Below the pieces are notes generated by a model, which saw only the letters and a program-made list of their open reading frames with translations, was not told the DNA's origin and made no database searches. A stretch of 64,000 nt of DNA from Planctomycetota bacterium (GTDB taxonomy: Bacteria; Planctomycetota; Phycisphaerae; UBA1845), in NCBI GenBank assembly GCA_030616775.1, contig JAUWWQ010000008.1, positions 1 to 64,000 of the forward strand, in the 5' to 3' direction. Shown here piece after piece: positions 35,811 to 44,060 of this stretch (positions within the stretch are counted from its first letter, which is position 1; each line of letters begins with the position of its first letter). Both the position numbers and the translations under genes were made by a program.

Positions 35811-36467
35811 ATGGAGGCCCAACTGATTCAGTTTTCGACCGTTGTGGTAGGCAAAATCCATAACCCAAGCATCCTGAATCCTGATTTCTTGAGCGTTAAC
35901 GGAATTGTGCCCAATGATTGGGGCTGGGAAGTCGCCGAGACCGTAACGACTCCACCGTTCGCCGTCGTTCGCTACGCCAACGGCGTCGCCGTGACCGTCG
36001 AGTTCAACAAGCTGCAGGTTACCGACGTCGACGTCCGTGACGACCCAACCACGAGCAAAGCGGCCGAGATTGCCACAAACTACGTGCACACACTGCCACA
36101 CGTGCGGTACACCGCCGCCGGCCTCAACTTTCAAACCGTTGTGGCGGTAGAATCGCCCGAGACGTATCTCAAGGAACGGTTCGTAAAGGCCGGCCCTTGG
36201 AACACCGAGAAACGACAATTGTCCGCCGCCGGTCTTCGGCTAGTCTATGCTCTCGGTAACGAAGGTCGCGTGACTCTATCGCTTGACGCCGGCGAAGCTC
36301 AAAACTCTGGCGACAAAACCAAGAAGAAGGTCGTCATTGCAAACGCGAACTTTCATCGGGATTGCGGGGAGCACCCGGACCATGAACAGGTTGCGAAACA
36401 CCTGACCAACGTCGCCAACGACTGGTCCATGTATCGTGAATTGCTCACGGAAGCCATAACCGAATGA
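35811..36467 (+). CDS. Unknown protein, first gene of a three-gene PIN operon
   Basis: 218 residues from the ATG at 35811 (MEAQLIQFSTVVVG), preceded by GGGAG. Not recognised. It is alpha/beta with no transmembrane segment or signal peptide: an N-terminal beta-rich part (FAVVRYANGVAVTVEFNKLQVTDVDV), then helices (KAAEIATNYVHTLPHVRYTAAG), then a C-terminal lysine-rich loop and helix (DHEQVAKHLTNVANDWSMYRELL). The stop codon overlaps the start of the next gene as ATGA, so the genes are coupled. Such proteins accompany PIN nucleases in several bacterial genomes, but I cannot name the family. A third component or an additional antitoxin are the leading guesses. Confidence 0.72.
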   Translation: MEAQLIQFSTVVVGKIHNPSILNPDFLSVNGIVPNDWGWEVAETVTTPPFAVVRYANGVAVTVEFNKLQVTDVDVRDDPTTSKAAEIATNYVHTLPHVRYTAAGLNFQTVVAVESPETYLKERFVKAGPWNTEKRQLSAAGLRLVYALGNEGRVTLSLDAGEAQNSGDKTKKKVVIANANFHRDCGEHPDHEQVAKHLTNVANDWSMYRELLTEAITE

Positions 36468-36982
36468 GCGAACGTATGCCCTTCCTTATCGACGCAAACG
36501 TCACCGCACGCAGCGAGACGGACGCCGGTGAGCCATTCAGAAGCTCCGAGGACGTCGCCTTCGACCTCGAGCACAGCAGACGTGGCTTGTTCGTCCACAT
36601 CCCATCGACAAGCGTGACCGTCACCTTCGTCCCTTCGCTCGGCGTCTACCTTGAATCTGGCGGCTTTTGGGACGTCTCCGCATCCGGACATGAGTGGCCC
36701 GACATAAGCGAAGCTCTCGCCAACGCTTGGGCTTCGCTTCACAAGGAAAGCTGGTTCTTGGCAGAGCCCCTCGACCGTTTGACGCGAGCCACAAAACAAA
36801 CGTCGACGACGATTAGCTCCGTCGCAAGGCTCCTCCGCCGTCACCACCGAGATGAACGGCTGCGTCGCATGTCTCCGGAAGCCCGAGCAACCTACGACCG
36901 AATTCGAACACTCCGGGGAGAAATCGGCCCGCTCGACTTCGATATCGTAGAGGCCCTTCGGGAGCTCCGCGACGATGAGTGA
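36464..36982 (+). CDS. Putative antitoxin of PIN operon
   Basis: 172 residues, second gene of the operon. The first 110 residues (MSERMPFLIDANVTARSE...) are not recognised; the C-terminal part, RRMSPEARATYDRIRTLRGEIGPLDFDIVEALRELRDDE, resembles VapB-type antitoxin tails that wrap around a PIN toxin. Its start overlaps the previous stop and its last 8 bases (ATGAGTGA) contain the start of the PIN gene. Antitoxin-before-toxin order and overlap are typical of type II toxin-antitoxin modules. The long N-terminal region, much bigger than normal VapB (about 75-90 residues), is unusual and may bind something other than DNA. Confidence 0.68.
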   Translation: MSERMPFLIDANVTARSETDAGEPFRSSEDVAFDLEHSRRGLFVHIPSTSVTVTFVPSLGVYLESGGFWDVSASGHEWPDISEALANAWASLHKESWFLAEPLDRLTRATKQTSTTISSVARLLRRHHRDERLRRMSPEARATYDRIRTLRGEIGPLDFDIVEALRELRDDE

Positions 36983-37454
36983 GCGGATGGTCATTGATGC
37001 GAGCGTTGCCGCAAAGTGGTTTCTGCAAGACGTTATGGAAGCGGACATTGACCTCGCAGACGAGATACTCGTCACGTTTCTCTCGGGCGACCTGGAACTC
37101 CACGCCCCTCGGATTTTTACGTATGAATTGTGCGGCCTCCTGACCAAAGCCTGCCGCCGCCGATTGCCGGGAACCAATGGCTTTCGGCTTCCGAAAGAAC
37201 AGGCTCTCCGCTGTGCTCATGAGCTATTCAGCCTATCGATACACGTCGCTGAAGCCACAGAAGCCGAAGGATGCGAGGCCCTGGGCATGGCTGTTGACTA
37301 CTCGAAAAAGCACTATGACATGACCTACGTCCGCCTCGCCCAGCATCTCGATTGCCAATGGTGCACCGCGGACGAGACGGCGGACGAAGCCGTACCACCT
37401 GCTTTCCCGCGCAACCACATCTTGCACCTGCAGGCCCTACGCCCCTCTCCTTGA
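36975..37454 (+). CDS. vapC: VapC-like PIN domain nuclease
   Basis: 159 residues with the full PIN acidic set: D8 in VIDASVAAKW, E51 in TYELCGLL, D115 in HYDMTYVRLAQ and D133 in TADE. These bind divalent metal for RNA cleavage. VapC toxins typically cut tRNA or rRNA, and that is the expected role, kept silent by the preceding antitoxin-like protein. Starts eight bases before the antitoxin stop. Downstream, CCCCCTGCTTAGGGGG at 37496-37511 may act as a weak terminator. Confidence 0.85.
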   Translation: MSERMVIDASVAAKWFLQDVMEADIDLADEILVTFLSGDLELHAPRIFTYELCGLLTKACRRRLPGTNGFRLPKEQALRCAHELFSLSIHVAEATEAEGCEALGMAVDYSKKHYDMTYVRLAQHLDCQWCTADETADEAVPPAFPRNHILHLQALRPSP

Positions 37455-37494
37455 GCCAATTCGGACAGTCGCATGCTGATGCTCCGCTGTACAA

Positions 37495-38229
37495 CCCCCC
37501 TGCTTAGGGGGAAATAATGGACGTTATCATCCTCTATCTTGCGCGAATAGGTGTACCCTGCAGACCGCAAGGGCGAGCAGTCACGTTGGGTCACATTGAG
37601 AGCTTCTTTGGATTTGGGACGGGCTGCCCATCCCGTTTCGGGGTGGGCTCGGGACCTTACCCGCAGGGGAAGGTCGGGATGTTACCCTCATAACGTACCT
37701 GCCCCGGCAGGCCTCCCTTCGGCCTAACGCCTCGGGTCCCGGAGCCCTGCGGGTCACTGTCAACGATGCCCAGCGATTCATCGCTGGGTGAGAAAACATC
37801 GAATGGATTATAAAGTCCCGTAGGGACGATTGAAGGTTGTTGTGTCCTCATCCGTCCCTCCAGGACTAGTCAGTCGAAAGGGCAACGGAGTCCCAGCGAT
37901 GAATCGCTGGGCTATTGTCGGGTGCCTCTTCGGAGCAAGAAGGCCGTACGCCATCTAGAGATGTGGGGCCCAACACGGGCCGGAAAGGCTACATACGTAC
38001 ACGACGGAGCGTTGGAATCAAGATCTCTAAGCTCTAGTTTCTTGTGGGCGGAAGACGACCACCGGGAGGAACCGGAAACCCGAGACCGCCCATTACCTAC
38101 GATGCACCGCGCAACAGTGCGTCAAAACCACCCGCGCTACATGGTATGACGCTTCCGCCTACGACGAGAACCGCCCGGAGAGCCTGAAAGACAACGCCAC
38201 TGCTGGACGCTGACATCGCATACCCCATA
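37495..38229. repeat. Repeat-rich intergenic region with several palindromes
   Basis: About 735 bases without a credible gene. It contains the palindromes CCCAGCGATTCATCGCTGGG (37769-37788) and CCCAGCGATGAATCGCTGGG (37892-37911), the short palindrome GTCCCGTAGGGAC (37815-37827), plus hairpins CCTGCCCCGGCAGG (about 37699) and CCATCCCG/CGGGGTGG (about 37628). The mosaic of short palindromes looks like a dispersed BIME/REP-like composite. No transposase is present nearby. A small part at the right end holds the start region of the hydrolase gene. Confidence 0.7.
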
Positions 38230-39180
38230 ATGACACCGACGATGCTCCGCCAACGATTGATGATTATGACGTTGCTGTGGGCGAGCGTTGCGGCAGGTGA
38301 CCCAATAGAACTGACTCCGGGAGAGTTCACAGCGAAGTTGAACGGGCTGAGGCTGTGGTACAAGGTCTCCGGCCAAGGTCCGGTGTGCATCATGCCCACG
38401 CCCGGTTGGGGACCGAGCTCGGACCTGTACTTCCGCACGCTCACGCCGCTTGAAGACACGTTCACCGTGGTCTACCTGGACACGCGCGGCACCGGCCGGT
38501 CGGAGCGGGCGGCTTCCACGATCGAGTATACCTGGGATCATTTCGTCGACGACTTGGAAGCCCTCCGGGAGCACCTCGGTCAGGCCAAGGTCTGGCTGAT
38601 GGGCCACTCCGAGGGCGGCGTACATGTGATGCAGTACACGCTCGAGCACCCCGATCGCGTGAGCGGCCTGATCCTGCTCACCACCCACGCTTCCATGGAT
38701 CAGCAGCGCTGGATCGACGTGCAAAGACGAATGGAGCTTCGTAGCAGCGAACCCTGGTACGCACAAGCCCGCAAGGCGTTGGAAACGCTCGGTCAGGCTA
38801 CCAATGCGGACCAGTGGCGGAAGAACCTTATCGCTGCGTTGCCCTTCTACTTGTCGGACGTGGCCAAGCTTCCCGACTGTCAGAAGCATTGGCGAGCGGA
38901 GTGGATGTCATACGACGCCTTTCGCGGGAGCATCGATTCAAAGCGGATCCCGTTTACCCTCGTCGATCAGCTTGGGCGGATCAAAGCTCCGACGTTGATT
39001 GTGGTCGGAGACGACGACTTCATCTGCTCTCCGGCTGCGGCACAGCAGCTACATCTGGGCATCCCCAACTCGAAGCTACTTCTGATCGAAGATGCCGGTC
39101 ACTTTCCCTGGCTCGAACAGCCCGAGGCATTTTTCTCGGGGATTCGCTCATTCCTCCCGGTGCTGGGTTTGGGTCAGTAA
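38230..39180 (+). CDS. Exported alpha/beta hydrolase (proline iminopeptidase-like)
   Basis: 316 residues. An N-terminal hydrophobic segment (LMIMTLLWASVAAG) suggests a signal peptide. The fold shows LYFRTLTPLEDTFTVVYLDTRGTGRSER, the nucleophile elbow GHSEGG (Ser about 138), the acid region VVGDDDFICSP and the His in DAGHFPWLEQP. Related to proline iminopeptidases and other S33-type hydrolases acting on small peptides or esters. Several in-frame Met codons (38230, 38242) could start it; no clear Shine-Dalgarno decides. Stands alone. Confidence 0.82.
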   Translation: MTPTMLRQRLMIMTLLWASVAAGDPIELTPGEFTAKLNGLRLWYKVSGQGPVCIMPTPGWGPSSDLYFRTLTPLEDTFTVVYLDTRGTGRSERAASTIEYTWDHFVDDLEALREHLGQAKVWLMGHSEGGVHVMQYTLEHPDRVSGLILLTTHASMDQQRWIDVQRRMELRSSEPWYAQARKALETLGQATNADQWRKNLIAALPFYLSDVAKLPDCQKHWRAEWMSYDAFRGSIDSKRIPFTLVDQLGRIKAPTLIVVGDDDFICSPAAAQQLHLGIPNSKLLLIEDAGHFPWLEQPEAFFSGIRSFLPVLGLGQ

Positions 39181-39344
39181 TAAGCTGTTCGACCAATGTT
39201 TATCTGGACTCTCCGCCGCCGGTAATCCCTTGCCGACATTATCGGTCCGTGCGGCTTCTTGTCGATTCTATTGGCTAAGCCGCTTTTCCAGGCCAACCGA
39301 TAAACACGTCGTGTATAAGCGTGTCCAGATTAGGAGCAGACGAC

Positions 39345-41297
39345 ATGAGACGTGGATTATTGATGGGCGCTATTCTTGCAGCCTCACCCTGGTTGATTGG
39401 ATGTAGTGGAACTGTCACGCGGACGGAGCTGACACAGGTCGCAGTCAGGTTCGTGATACCGCCTGAACCGGAGCCGTTTGCCAACGCCGACACTGATGCC
39501 GACGCGCGTTGGGTCGTTGACGCCTCATACGACGGGTTCGTCGACACCGACAGCACGGCAAGACCGGTGCCCGACGCCTACCACGTGGCTTTGTGGGGTG
39601 GCCCGTTCGAGGGCAACGATGTGACGTACAGTGCCACCTCTCTGGCGCCGGGTTCGTACACCTTTGCCTACCTTGACCGTCCCGACGACAGCCTGATGCA
39701 GGGGTGGCTCGAGGTCAATTACGAGGGCAAGGATCTGCTGGACTATTTGTACAAGTGGAAGAACAGCATCCCGGAGCAGAAACAGCGGCTTGCCTATGAC
39801 TATGAAATCAGTGGTCGGACGGACAGCATAGATCCGGCGGCCTTTAAGAGTCTCACTAAACAGCTTCGGGCCTTTGACCGTTTGGAGAAGCAGCTCGATG
39901 CGGCCATTACGGCCGAGGTCAAGGCCCAAACCGCGAGACACCAACAGGTTCGTGACCTGCTCCGTGATGCGGAAATCCTCATCTTGCCCGGCAGCGATCA
40001 GGTCTTCCACGCGACAACGCGCGCCGCTTTCAGCCCCGACGATTTCGAGGCGGTTCGCGCCGCCGGAGCACTGACCAAGATGGTTCTGGTGGCGGACCAT
40101 CAAGACGCCCAATGGAAACTCCGCTGTGTCGATCAGTTGTATGATGATCTGCTGCGCTGCAAAGCGGTAATGGGACAAGAGGCTGATCGGCTCGAACGGC
40201 GCAAGGGACTGTTCCTACTGACCGACCACCTCCACAATCACGACAAACGCTTCGTCGAGAATGAAATGCGTCTCCAGGTCGTGTTGGGTGCGATCGACCG
40301 GCTGGACCAGCACATGAGCGATCTGCGTGATCGCCGGATGGCCCTGGCGTTCATCAGTGAGCTGGTCGCCCCCGACGGAGCCTTCCGAGCGCTCGATCAG
40401 GAAAAACGGGATCTGCTGCAAGAAAGGGTCGTGCTTCAGGCTGAGAAGAACCGGCTGGACTTGCTGTTTGACGAATCCAATGAGAATAGTGCCAGGCGCG
40501 TTGACCTTGAGCGGAATCGTCAGCACGTCACCGCAGCAATGGTTTCGCTCGATGCCCGGCTTGCAGACCTCGGCAAAGCCCGCAAGGTGCTTGAGACAAT
40601 GACTGAGTCCACAGATGTGATTCATCGCCAGGGCGACACGCGGCTGCTGACGGCTACGGTAGTTGAGGACCAATTACCTTTCGCCATTCGTCAGGCCATT
40701 CAGCGCGAGTCTCTCATGACCGTGCGGTTGCAGACCGAGGACAACTTGTTCGTGCCGGCGAAGGCAAGCGTGGCTCGGGCCGGTGCATTCACCCCGGCAA
40801 CATACCCGCGCACACCTTGGACTGCTGAAGGACAGTATGAATCGCCACCTCCCAGCCTGAGACCAGAGCGTGCCGATGTAGTTCAGTTCACCGAGCGGCA
40901 AGAGTACGAGCCGCAAGTGACCCCATCTGGCGATAAGGCAGGGTGGACGCCCCCTCCCAGTCCAAGACCAGCGCATGCAGATGCAGTTCAGTTCACCGAC
41001 TGGCAAAAACAGGAGCCCCAAGTGGTCCTCTCTCGCGATCAAATAGACTGGGCACAATCCGACCGGGACGACTGCCCGTTGTGGCTGAAGCTACTGGTAC
41101 CTCCGTGTTGGCTGGCTAATCGAGATAAGGCCAACCTGGCAGCCGCTAATGATGATGCTCAACTTGCCGGTCTTCGAGACAAGCAGGCAACCCCGCAAGA
41201 CGATCAGACATACCCCCCTCAGGCTGAAGAGAAAGACCCGGGATGTCCTTGGATAGTCCGCTTGCTCGTACCTCCATGTTGGTTCGCCGATAACTGA
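39345..41297 (+). CDS. Lipoprotein with coiled coil and duplicated C-terminal motifs
   Basis: 650 residues from the ATG at 39345, with AGGAG eight bases upstream. The signal is lipoprotein-type: lipobox WLIGC with the lipidated C20. The middle is mostly helical and rich in Glu, Gln, Lys and Arg (residues about 190-430), predicted coiled coil. The C-terminus has two duplications. First, a 30-residue proline-rich unit starting PPPSLRPERADVVQFTERQ recurs as PPPSPRPAHADAVQFTDWQ. Second, CPLWLKLLVPPCWLAN recurs as CPWIVRLLVPPCWFADN at the very end. No family recognised. Anchored in the envelope, possibly a structural or tethering protein. A 14-bp hairpin follows. Confidence 0.75.
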   Translation: MRRGLLMGAILAASPWLIGCSGTVTRTELTQVAVRFVIPPEPEPFANADTDADARWVVDASYDGFVDTDSTARPVPDAYHVALWGGPFEGNDVTYSATSLAPGSYTFAYLDRPDDSLMQGWLEVNYEGKDLLDYLYKWKNSIPEQKQRLAYDYEISGRTDSIDPAAFKSLTKQLRAFDRLEKQLDAAITAEVKAQTARHQQVRDLLRDAEILILPGSDQVFHATTRAAFSPDDFEAVRAAGALTKMVLVADHQDAQWKLRCVDQLYDDLLRCKAVMGQEADRLERRKGLFLLTDHLHNHDKRFVENEMRLQVVLGAIDRLDQHMSDLRDRRMALAFISELVAPDGAFRALDQEKRDLLQERVVLQAEKNRLDLLFDESNENSARRVDLERNRQHVTAAMVSLDARLADLGKARKVLETMTESTDVIHRQGDTRLLTATVVEDQLPFAIRQAIQRESLMTVRLQTEDNLFVPAKASVARAGAFTPATYPRTPWTAEGQYESPPPSLRPERADVVQFTERQEYEPQVTPSGDKAGWTPPPSPRPAHADAVQFTDWQKQEPQVVLSRDQIDWAQSDRDDCPLWLKLLVPPCWLANRDKANLAAANDDAQLAGLRDKQATPQDDQTYPPQAEEKDPGCPWIVRLLVPPCWFADN

Positions 41298-41359
41298 CCA
41301 CGCCCGCAGGCATCGTGCCACAGACAAGACACCGGGCTTGAGCCCGTAGCACCGCCGTA

Positions 41360-41396
41360 AAGGCCCTTGTGGAGCATTTGGTTCCACAAGGGCCTT
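41360..41396 (+). terminator. Long perfect hairpin, likely terminator
   Basis: 14-bp perfect arms AAGGCCCTTGTGGA and TCCACAAGGGCCTT, 9-base loop, 63 bases after the lipoprotein stop. There is no long T-run, so termination efficiency is uncertain; it may also act as a mRNA-stabilising hairpin. Confidence 0.6.
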
Positions 41397-41591
41397 GCCT
41401 TAAGTGCACGATAGGGCCTGCGCATCACCCTTCGCCCACGCGGACGCCCCCGCATGGACACGCAAAAATCATCCTGACACCTTTTCCTTTTTTGCCGGTT
41501 GCCACGGTGCCCGTCGTTGATCCGGGCCGGACGACGTTCTCGGGAAGAACGGTGCCGCGAAGCGACGGTCTTTAAAATTCCCGAGACCGGC

Positions 41592-41640
41592 TTGACTTCG
41601 CATCCGCCACGTGCTACAGTGCACTAGTAAGCTAGTGCAC
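41592..41640 (+). promoter_or_regulatory. Promoter and operator of the GntR-ABC operon
   Basis: TTGACT (41592-41597), 17-base spacer, TACAGT (41615-41620). Overlapping the -10 end and the predicted start is a perfect inverted repeat, GTGCACTAG TAAG CTAGTGCAC (41619-41640). A dyad there is the expected place for autorepression by the GntR protein encoded next. Confidence 0.7.
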
Positions 41641-41668
41641 AGCAACGATGCCCTGGAGCTTGGACCAC

Positions 41669-42061
41669 ATGAGCGTCGATCCGAACAATCCCATCCCAAT
41701 CTACCAGCAGATCGCCGACTACATCCGCCGCTCCATCGCCGCCGGTGTCTATCGCCCCGGCGAGATGATCCCCTCGCTGCGGGTTTTGGCGTTGGAGCTG
41801 ACGGTCAATCCCAACACGGTCCAGCGTGCCTTCGAGACGCTCGAACGTGAGGGGCTGATCCATCCGCGCAAGGGCCTGGGCATGTTCGTCACGCGTCATG
41901 GGGCGACTTCGGCGCAGTCGAAGTCCCGTACCGCTGTTTACGAGACCTTCGTCCAGGGCATCCGCGCCGGCTGCGACGCCAAGATGACCACCCGGCGAAT
42001 CCGCGGCGTCTTCGAGCAGGCAGCCCGTGATGTCGCCACTGAAGTGAGGAGCGCCAAGTGA
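41669..42061 (+). CDS. GntR family (YtrA subfamily) transcription regulator
   Basis: 130 residues from the ATG at 41669 (MSVDPNNPIPIYQQIADYI); an in-frame ATG at 41648 is also possible. The GntR winged helix is typical: PGEMIPSLRVLALELTVNPNTVQRAFETLEREGLIHPRKGLGMFV, followed by a short effector region as in YtrA-type regulators, which sit in front of ABC genes and repress them. GTGA overlap with the ABC ATPase gene couples translation. Likely binds the dyad at 41619-41640. Confidence 0.9.
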   Translation: MSVDPNNPIPIYQQIADYIRRSIAAGVYRPGEMIPSLRVLALELTVNPNTVQRAFETLEREGLIHPRKGLGMFVTRHGATSAQSKSRTAVYETFVQGIRAGCDAKMTTRRIRGVFEQAARDVATEVRSAK

Positions 42062-42972
42062 CCACGCCTCCGTCGCGGCCATCGGCCATCGAGACCACGT
42101 CACTCACCAAGCGCTACGGTGACCAAGTGGCGGTGGACAGTCTCTCCCTGTGTGTGCCGACCGGCACAGTATTTGGCTTCATCGGCCCCAACGGCGCCGG
42201 CAAGACTACCACCATCAGAATGCTGATGAACACTCTGCGCAGCACCGCGGGCAGCGCCCGCCTGCTTGGTCTGGATGTCGCCTGCCACCGGGCCGAACTG
42301 CGCCGGCGAATCGGCTACGTCCCCGAGCTGCACTTCATCTACCGCTGGATGCGCGTCAGCGACGCCGTGTGGTTCTGCCGCTCACTGCACCGGACTTGGA
42401 ACGACCGGCGATGCCGCGAGCTGCTGGACATTTTCGAGCTCGACCCCAACAAGTGCGTCCGGCAGCTCTCCAAGGGCATGGTGGCCAAGCTGGCCCTGCT
42501 GCTGGCGGTTGCCCACGAGCCGGAACTGCTGATCCTCGACGAGCCCACCTCCGGGCTCGATCCGCTGGTACGCGAGGAGTTCCTCGACGGCGTGCTGCGG
42601 ACCGTCTGCACGGGCGACCGAACGGTGCTCTTCTCCAGCCACGTCATGAGTGACGTGCAGCGTCTCGCCGACCGAATCGGCATAATCTGCGGCGGGCGGA
42701 TGCTGGTCGACAGCCGGACCGACGAGCTGGTCGCCGGTACCAAGCGGGTGCGCGCGGTCGTGAGCAACGATACGCCGCTTGAGCGACTGCCTGCCGGCAC
42801 CATCTGGCATACGGTGCGCCATCGCGAGTGGCTGTTCACTGTTCACCGGTTTTCGCCGGCGACGATCGACGAGCTGCGCAACAGCTACCCGGTCGAGAAC
42901 CTCGAGGTACACGATCTTGCGCTGGAAGATATATTCAAAGACTTTGTCAAAGGCCGGAGAGGCGCAGCATGA
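42058..42972 (+). CDS. ABC transporter ATP-binding protein
   Basis: 304 residues. Walker A is GPNGAGKTT, signature is RQLSKGMVAKLALLLAVAHE, Walker B is LLILDEPTSGLDP, followed by the H-loop in VLFSSHVMSDV. C-terminal extension of about 80 residues as in the CcmA/NatA group. Works in the cytoplasm on the permease encoded next; likely exports or handles a lipid, antibiotic or ion, but substrate cannot be told. GTG start; stop overlaps the permease start as ATGA. Confidence 0.93.
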   Translation: MTTPPSRPSAIETTSLTKRYGDQVAVDSLSLCVPTGTVFGFIGPNGAGKTTTIRMLMNTLRSTAGSARLLGLDVACHRAELRRRIGYVPELHFIYRWMRVSDAVWFCRSLHRTWNDRRCRELLDIFELDPNKCVRQLSKGMVAKLALLLAVAHEPELLILDEPTSGLDPLVREEFLDGVLRTVCTGDRTVLFSSHVMSDVQRLADRIGIICGGRMLVDSRTDELVAGTKRVRAVVSNDTPLERLPAGTIWHTVRHREWLFTVHRFSPATIDELRNSYPVENLEVHDLALEDIFKDFVKGRRGAA

Positions 42973-43661
42973 ATGCGCTGTTGTGGAAAGACTACCGGGT
43001 AAACCGCCTCGTCCTGCTGACCGGTTTAGTCCTGCTGTTGGCACCGCTGGTCGCCTTCTGCACGATCAACGCCGTCTCGCAGTGGCGCTACGGTCAGCCA
43101 ATCTTCCCCTGGCCGGCGGCGCTGGGCTTTGCCAGCGTGATTAGCCTGCTGCTATCGTGCATAACGCTGACCCTGCTCGGTGGTGCGGCGTTTGCCTGCG
43201 AACGGTGCGACCGCTCAGCGGAGTTCCTGGCCGGACTGCCGGCCACGCGGCCCCAGATCATCGCCAGCAAAGTTGTCATCGCGGTAGGGGCGGGCCTGGT
43301 CATCTGGGCCGTCGATCTGCTGGTCTTCTTCGTAATTGTTCCATACAGCGGCGAGATGGGGCCCGAGACGGTAGAGAACGTCGCGAATTTCCGCACGAAG
43401 ATGCTACCCATGCTGGCGGCCATGTCATTCAGCATGTTCGGTGCCGCCTGGTTCGGCTCGTCGTTCCTGCCCAGTCACAACATTGCCGCCGGCTTGGCAT
43501 TCGGTTTCCCGGTGCTGGTCTTCGGCATCCTGCGCGCCGTCGAGTTCGTGCTCGAGCAGAACGAGTTCGCCGTCGATTGGCTCCCGACCGTGCTGGCCGT
43601 CCTGGGCCTGGCTGGTTTCCTGGGCGGAATCCTCATCTACGCCCGCCGCGTTGAACCATAG
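42969..43661 (+). CDS. ABC-2 type transporter permease
   Basis: 230 residues from the ATG at 42969. About six hydrophobic segments: LVLLTGLVLLLAPLVAF, ALGFASVISLLLSCITLTLLGG, IIASKVVIAVGAGLVIWAVDLLVFFVIV, MLPMLAAMSFSMFGAAWF, IAAGLAFGFPVLVFGIL and VLAVLGLAGFLGGILIY. The starting segment MNALLWKDYRVNR and residues ERCDRSAEFLAGLPATR match ABC-2 permeases of the YtrA-linked type. Transcribed with the regulator and ATPase; spacing and overlaps show a tight three-gene unit. Confidence 0.9.
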   Translation: MNALLWKDYRVNRLVLLTGLVLLLAPLVAFCTINAVSQWRYGQPIFPWPAALGFASVISLLLSCITLTLLGGAAFACERCDRSAEFLAGLPATRPQIIASKVVIAVGAGLVIWAVDLLVFFVIVPYSGEMGPETVENVANFRTKMLPMLAAMSFSMFGAAWFGSSFLPSHNIAAGLAFGFPVLVFGILRAVEFVLEQNEFAVDWLPTVLAVLGLAGFLGGILIYARRVEP

Positions 43662-44060
43662 CCGCTCCTGCTCACAGTCATCCCATGCGTCTGGTTCGAG
43701 AAGGGAGCCATCGGCAACCGTTGGGGGATCACCGGGTCGATCCCACGGTTGTCGGACACACGAGTTGGCATTACACGTCGTAATAATTCGTCGTCTGCCC
43801 GCACGACCAGCAATGTGCCGTTGGGGTCTGATGCTCGACTCTTGACCAACGCGTGTCGCTAACTTCAAGATGTGTTTCGTCGAGCGTACACCCCGGTGTG
43901 CACGACATCGCGGGTGTATTTCTGCCCAACACTTACCGGCCAGCAGCCAGCCTGGCACGACGCTGCTGATAGATTTCCGGCGGGGCCGTCATGTTAAGCG
44001 GTTGGTCCGTCATCCGACCAATACTCGCAGGTCCGCCTTCCCCCGCAAGAGTCCGAGGAG
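43662..44060. other. Intergenic region between ABC operon and smc, no gene seen
   Basis: Contains no recognisable gene or strong hairpin. It should hold the 3' ends of the two convergent transcripts (ABC permease on plus, smc on minus). Confidence 0.5.

Noticed and set aside
37657-37851. Minus-strand frame of 64 codons in the repeat block
   Set aside because: Entirely composed of palindromic repeat sequence; such frames are common artefacts of repeats.
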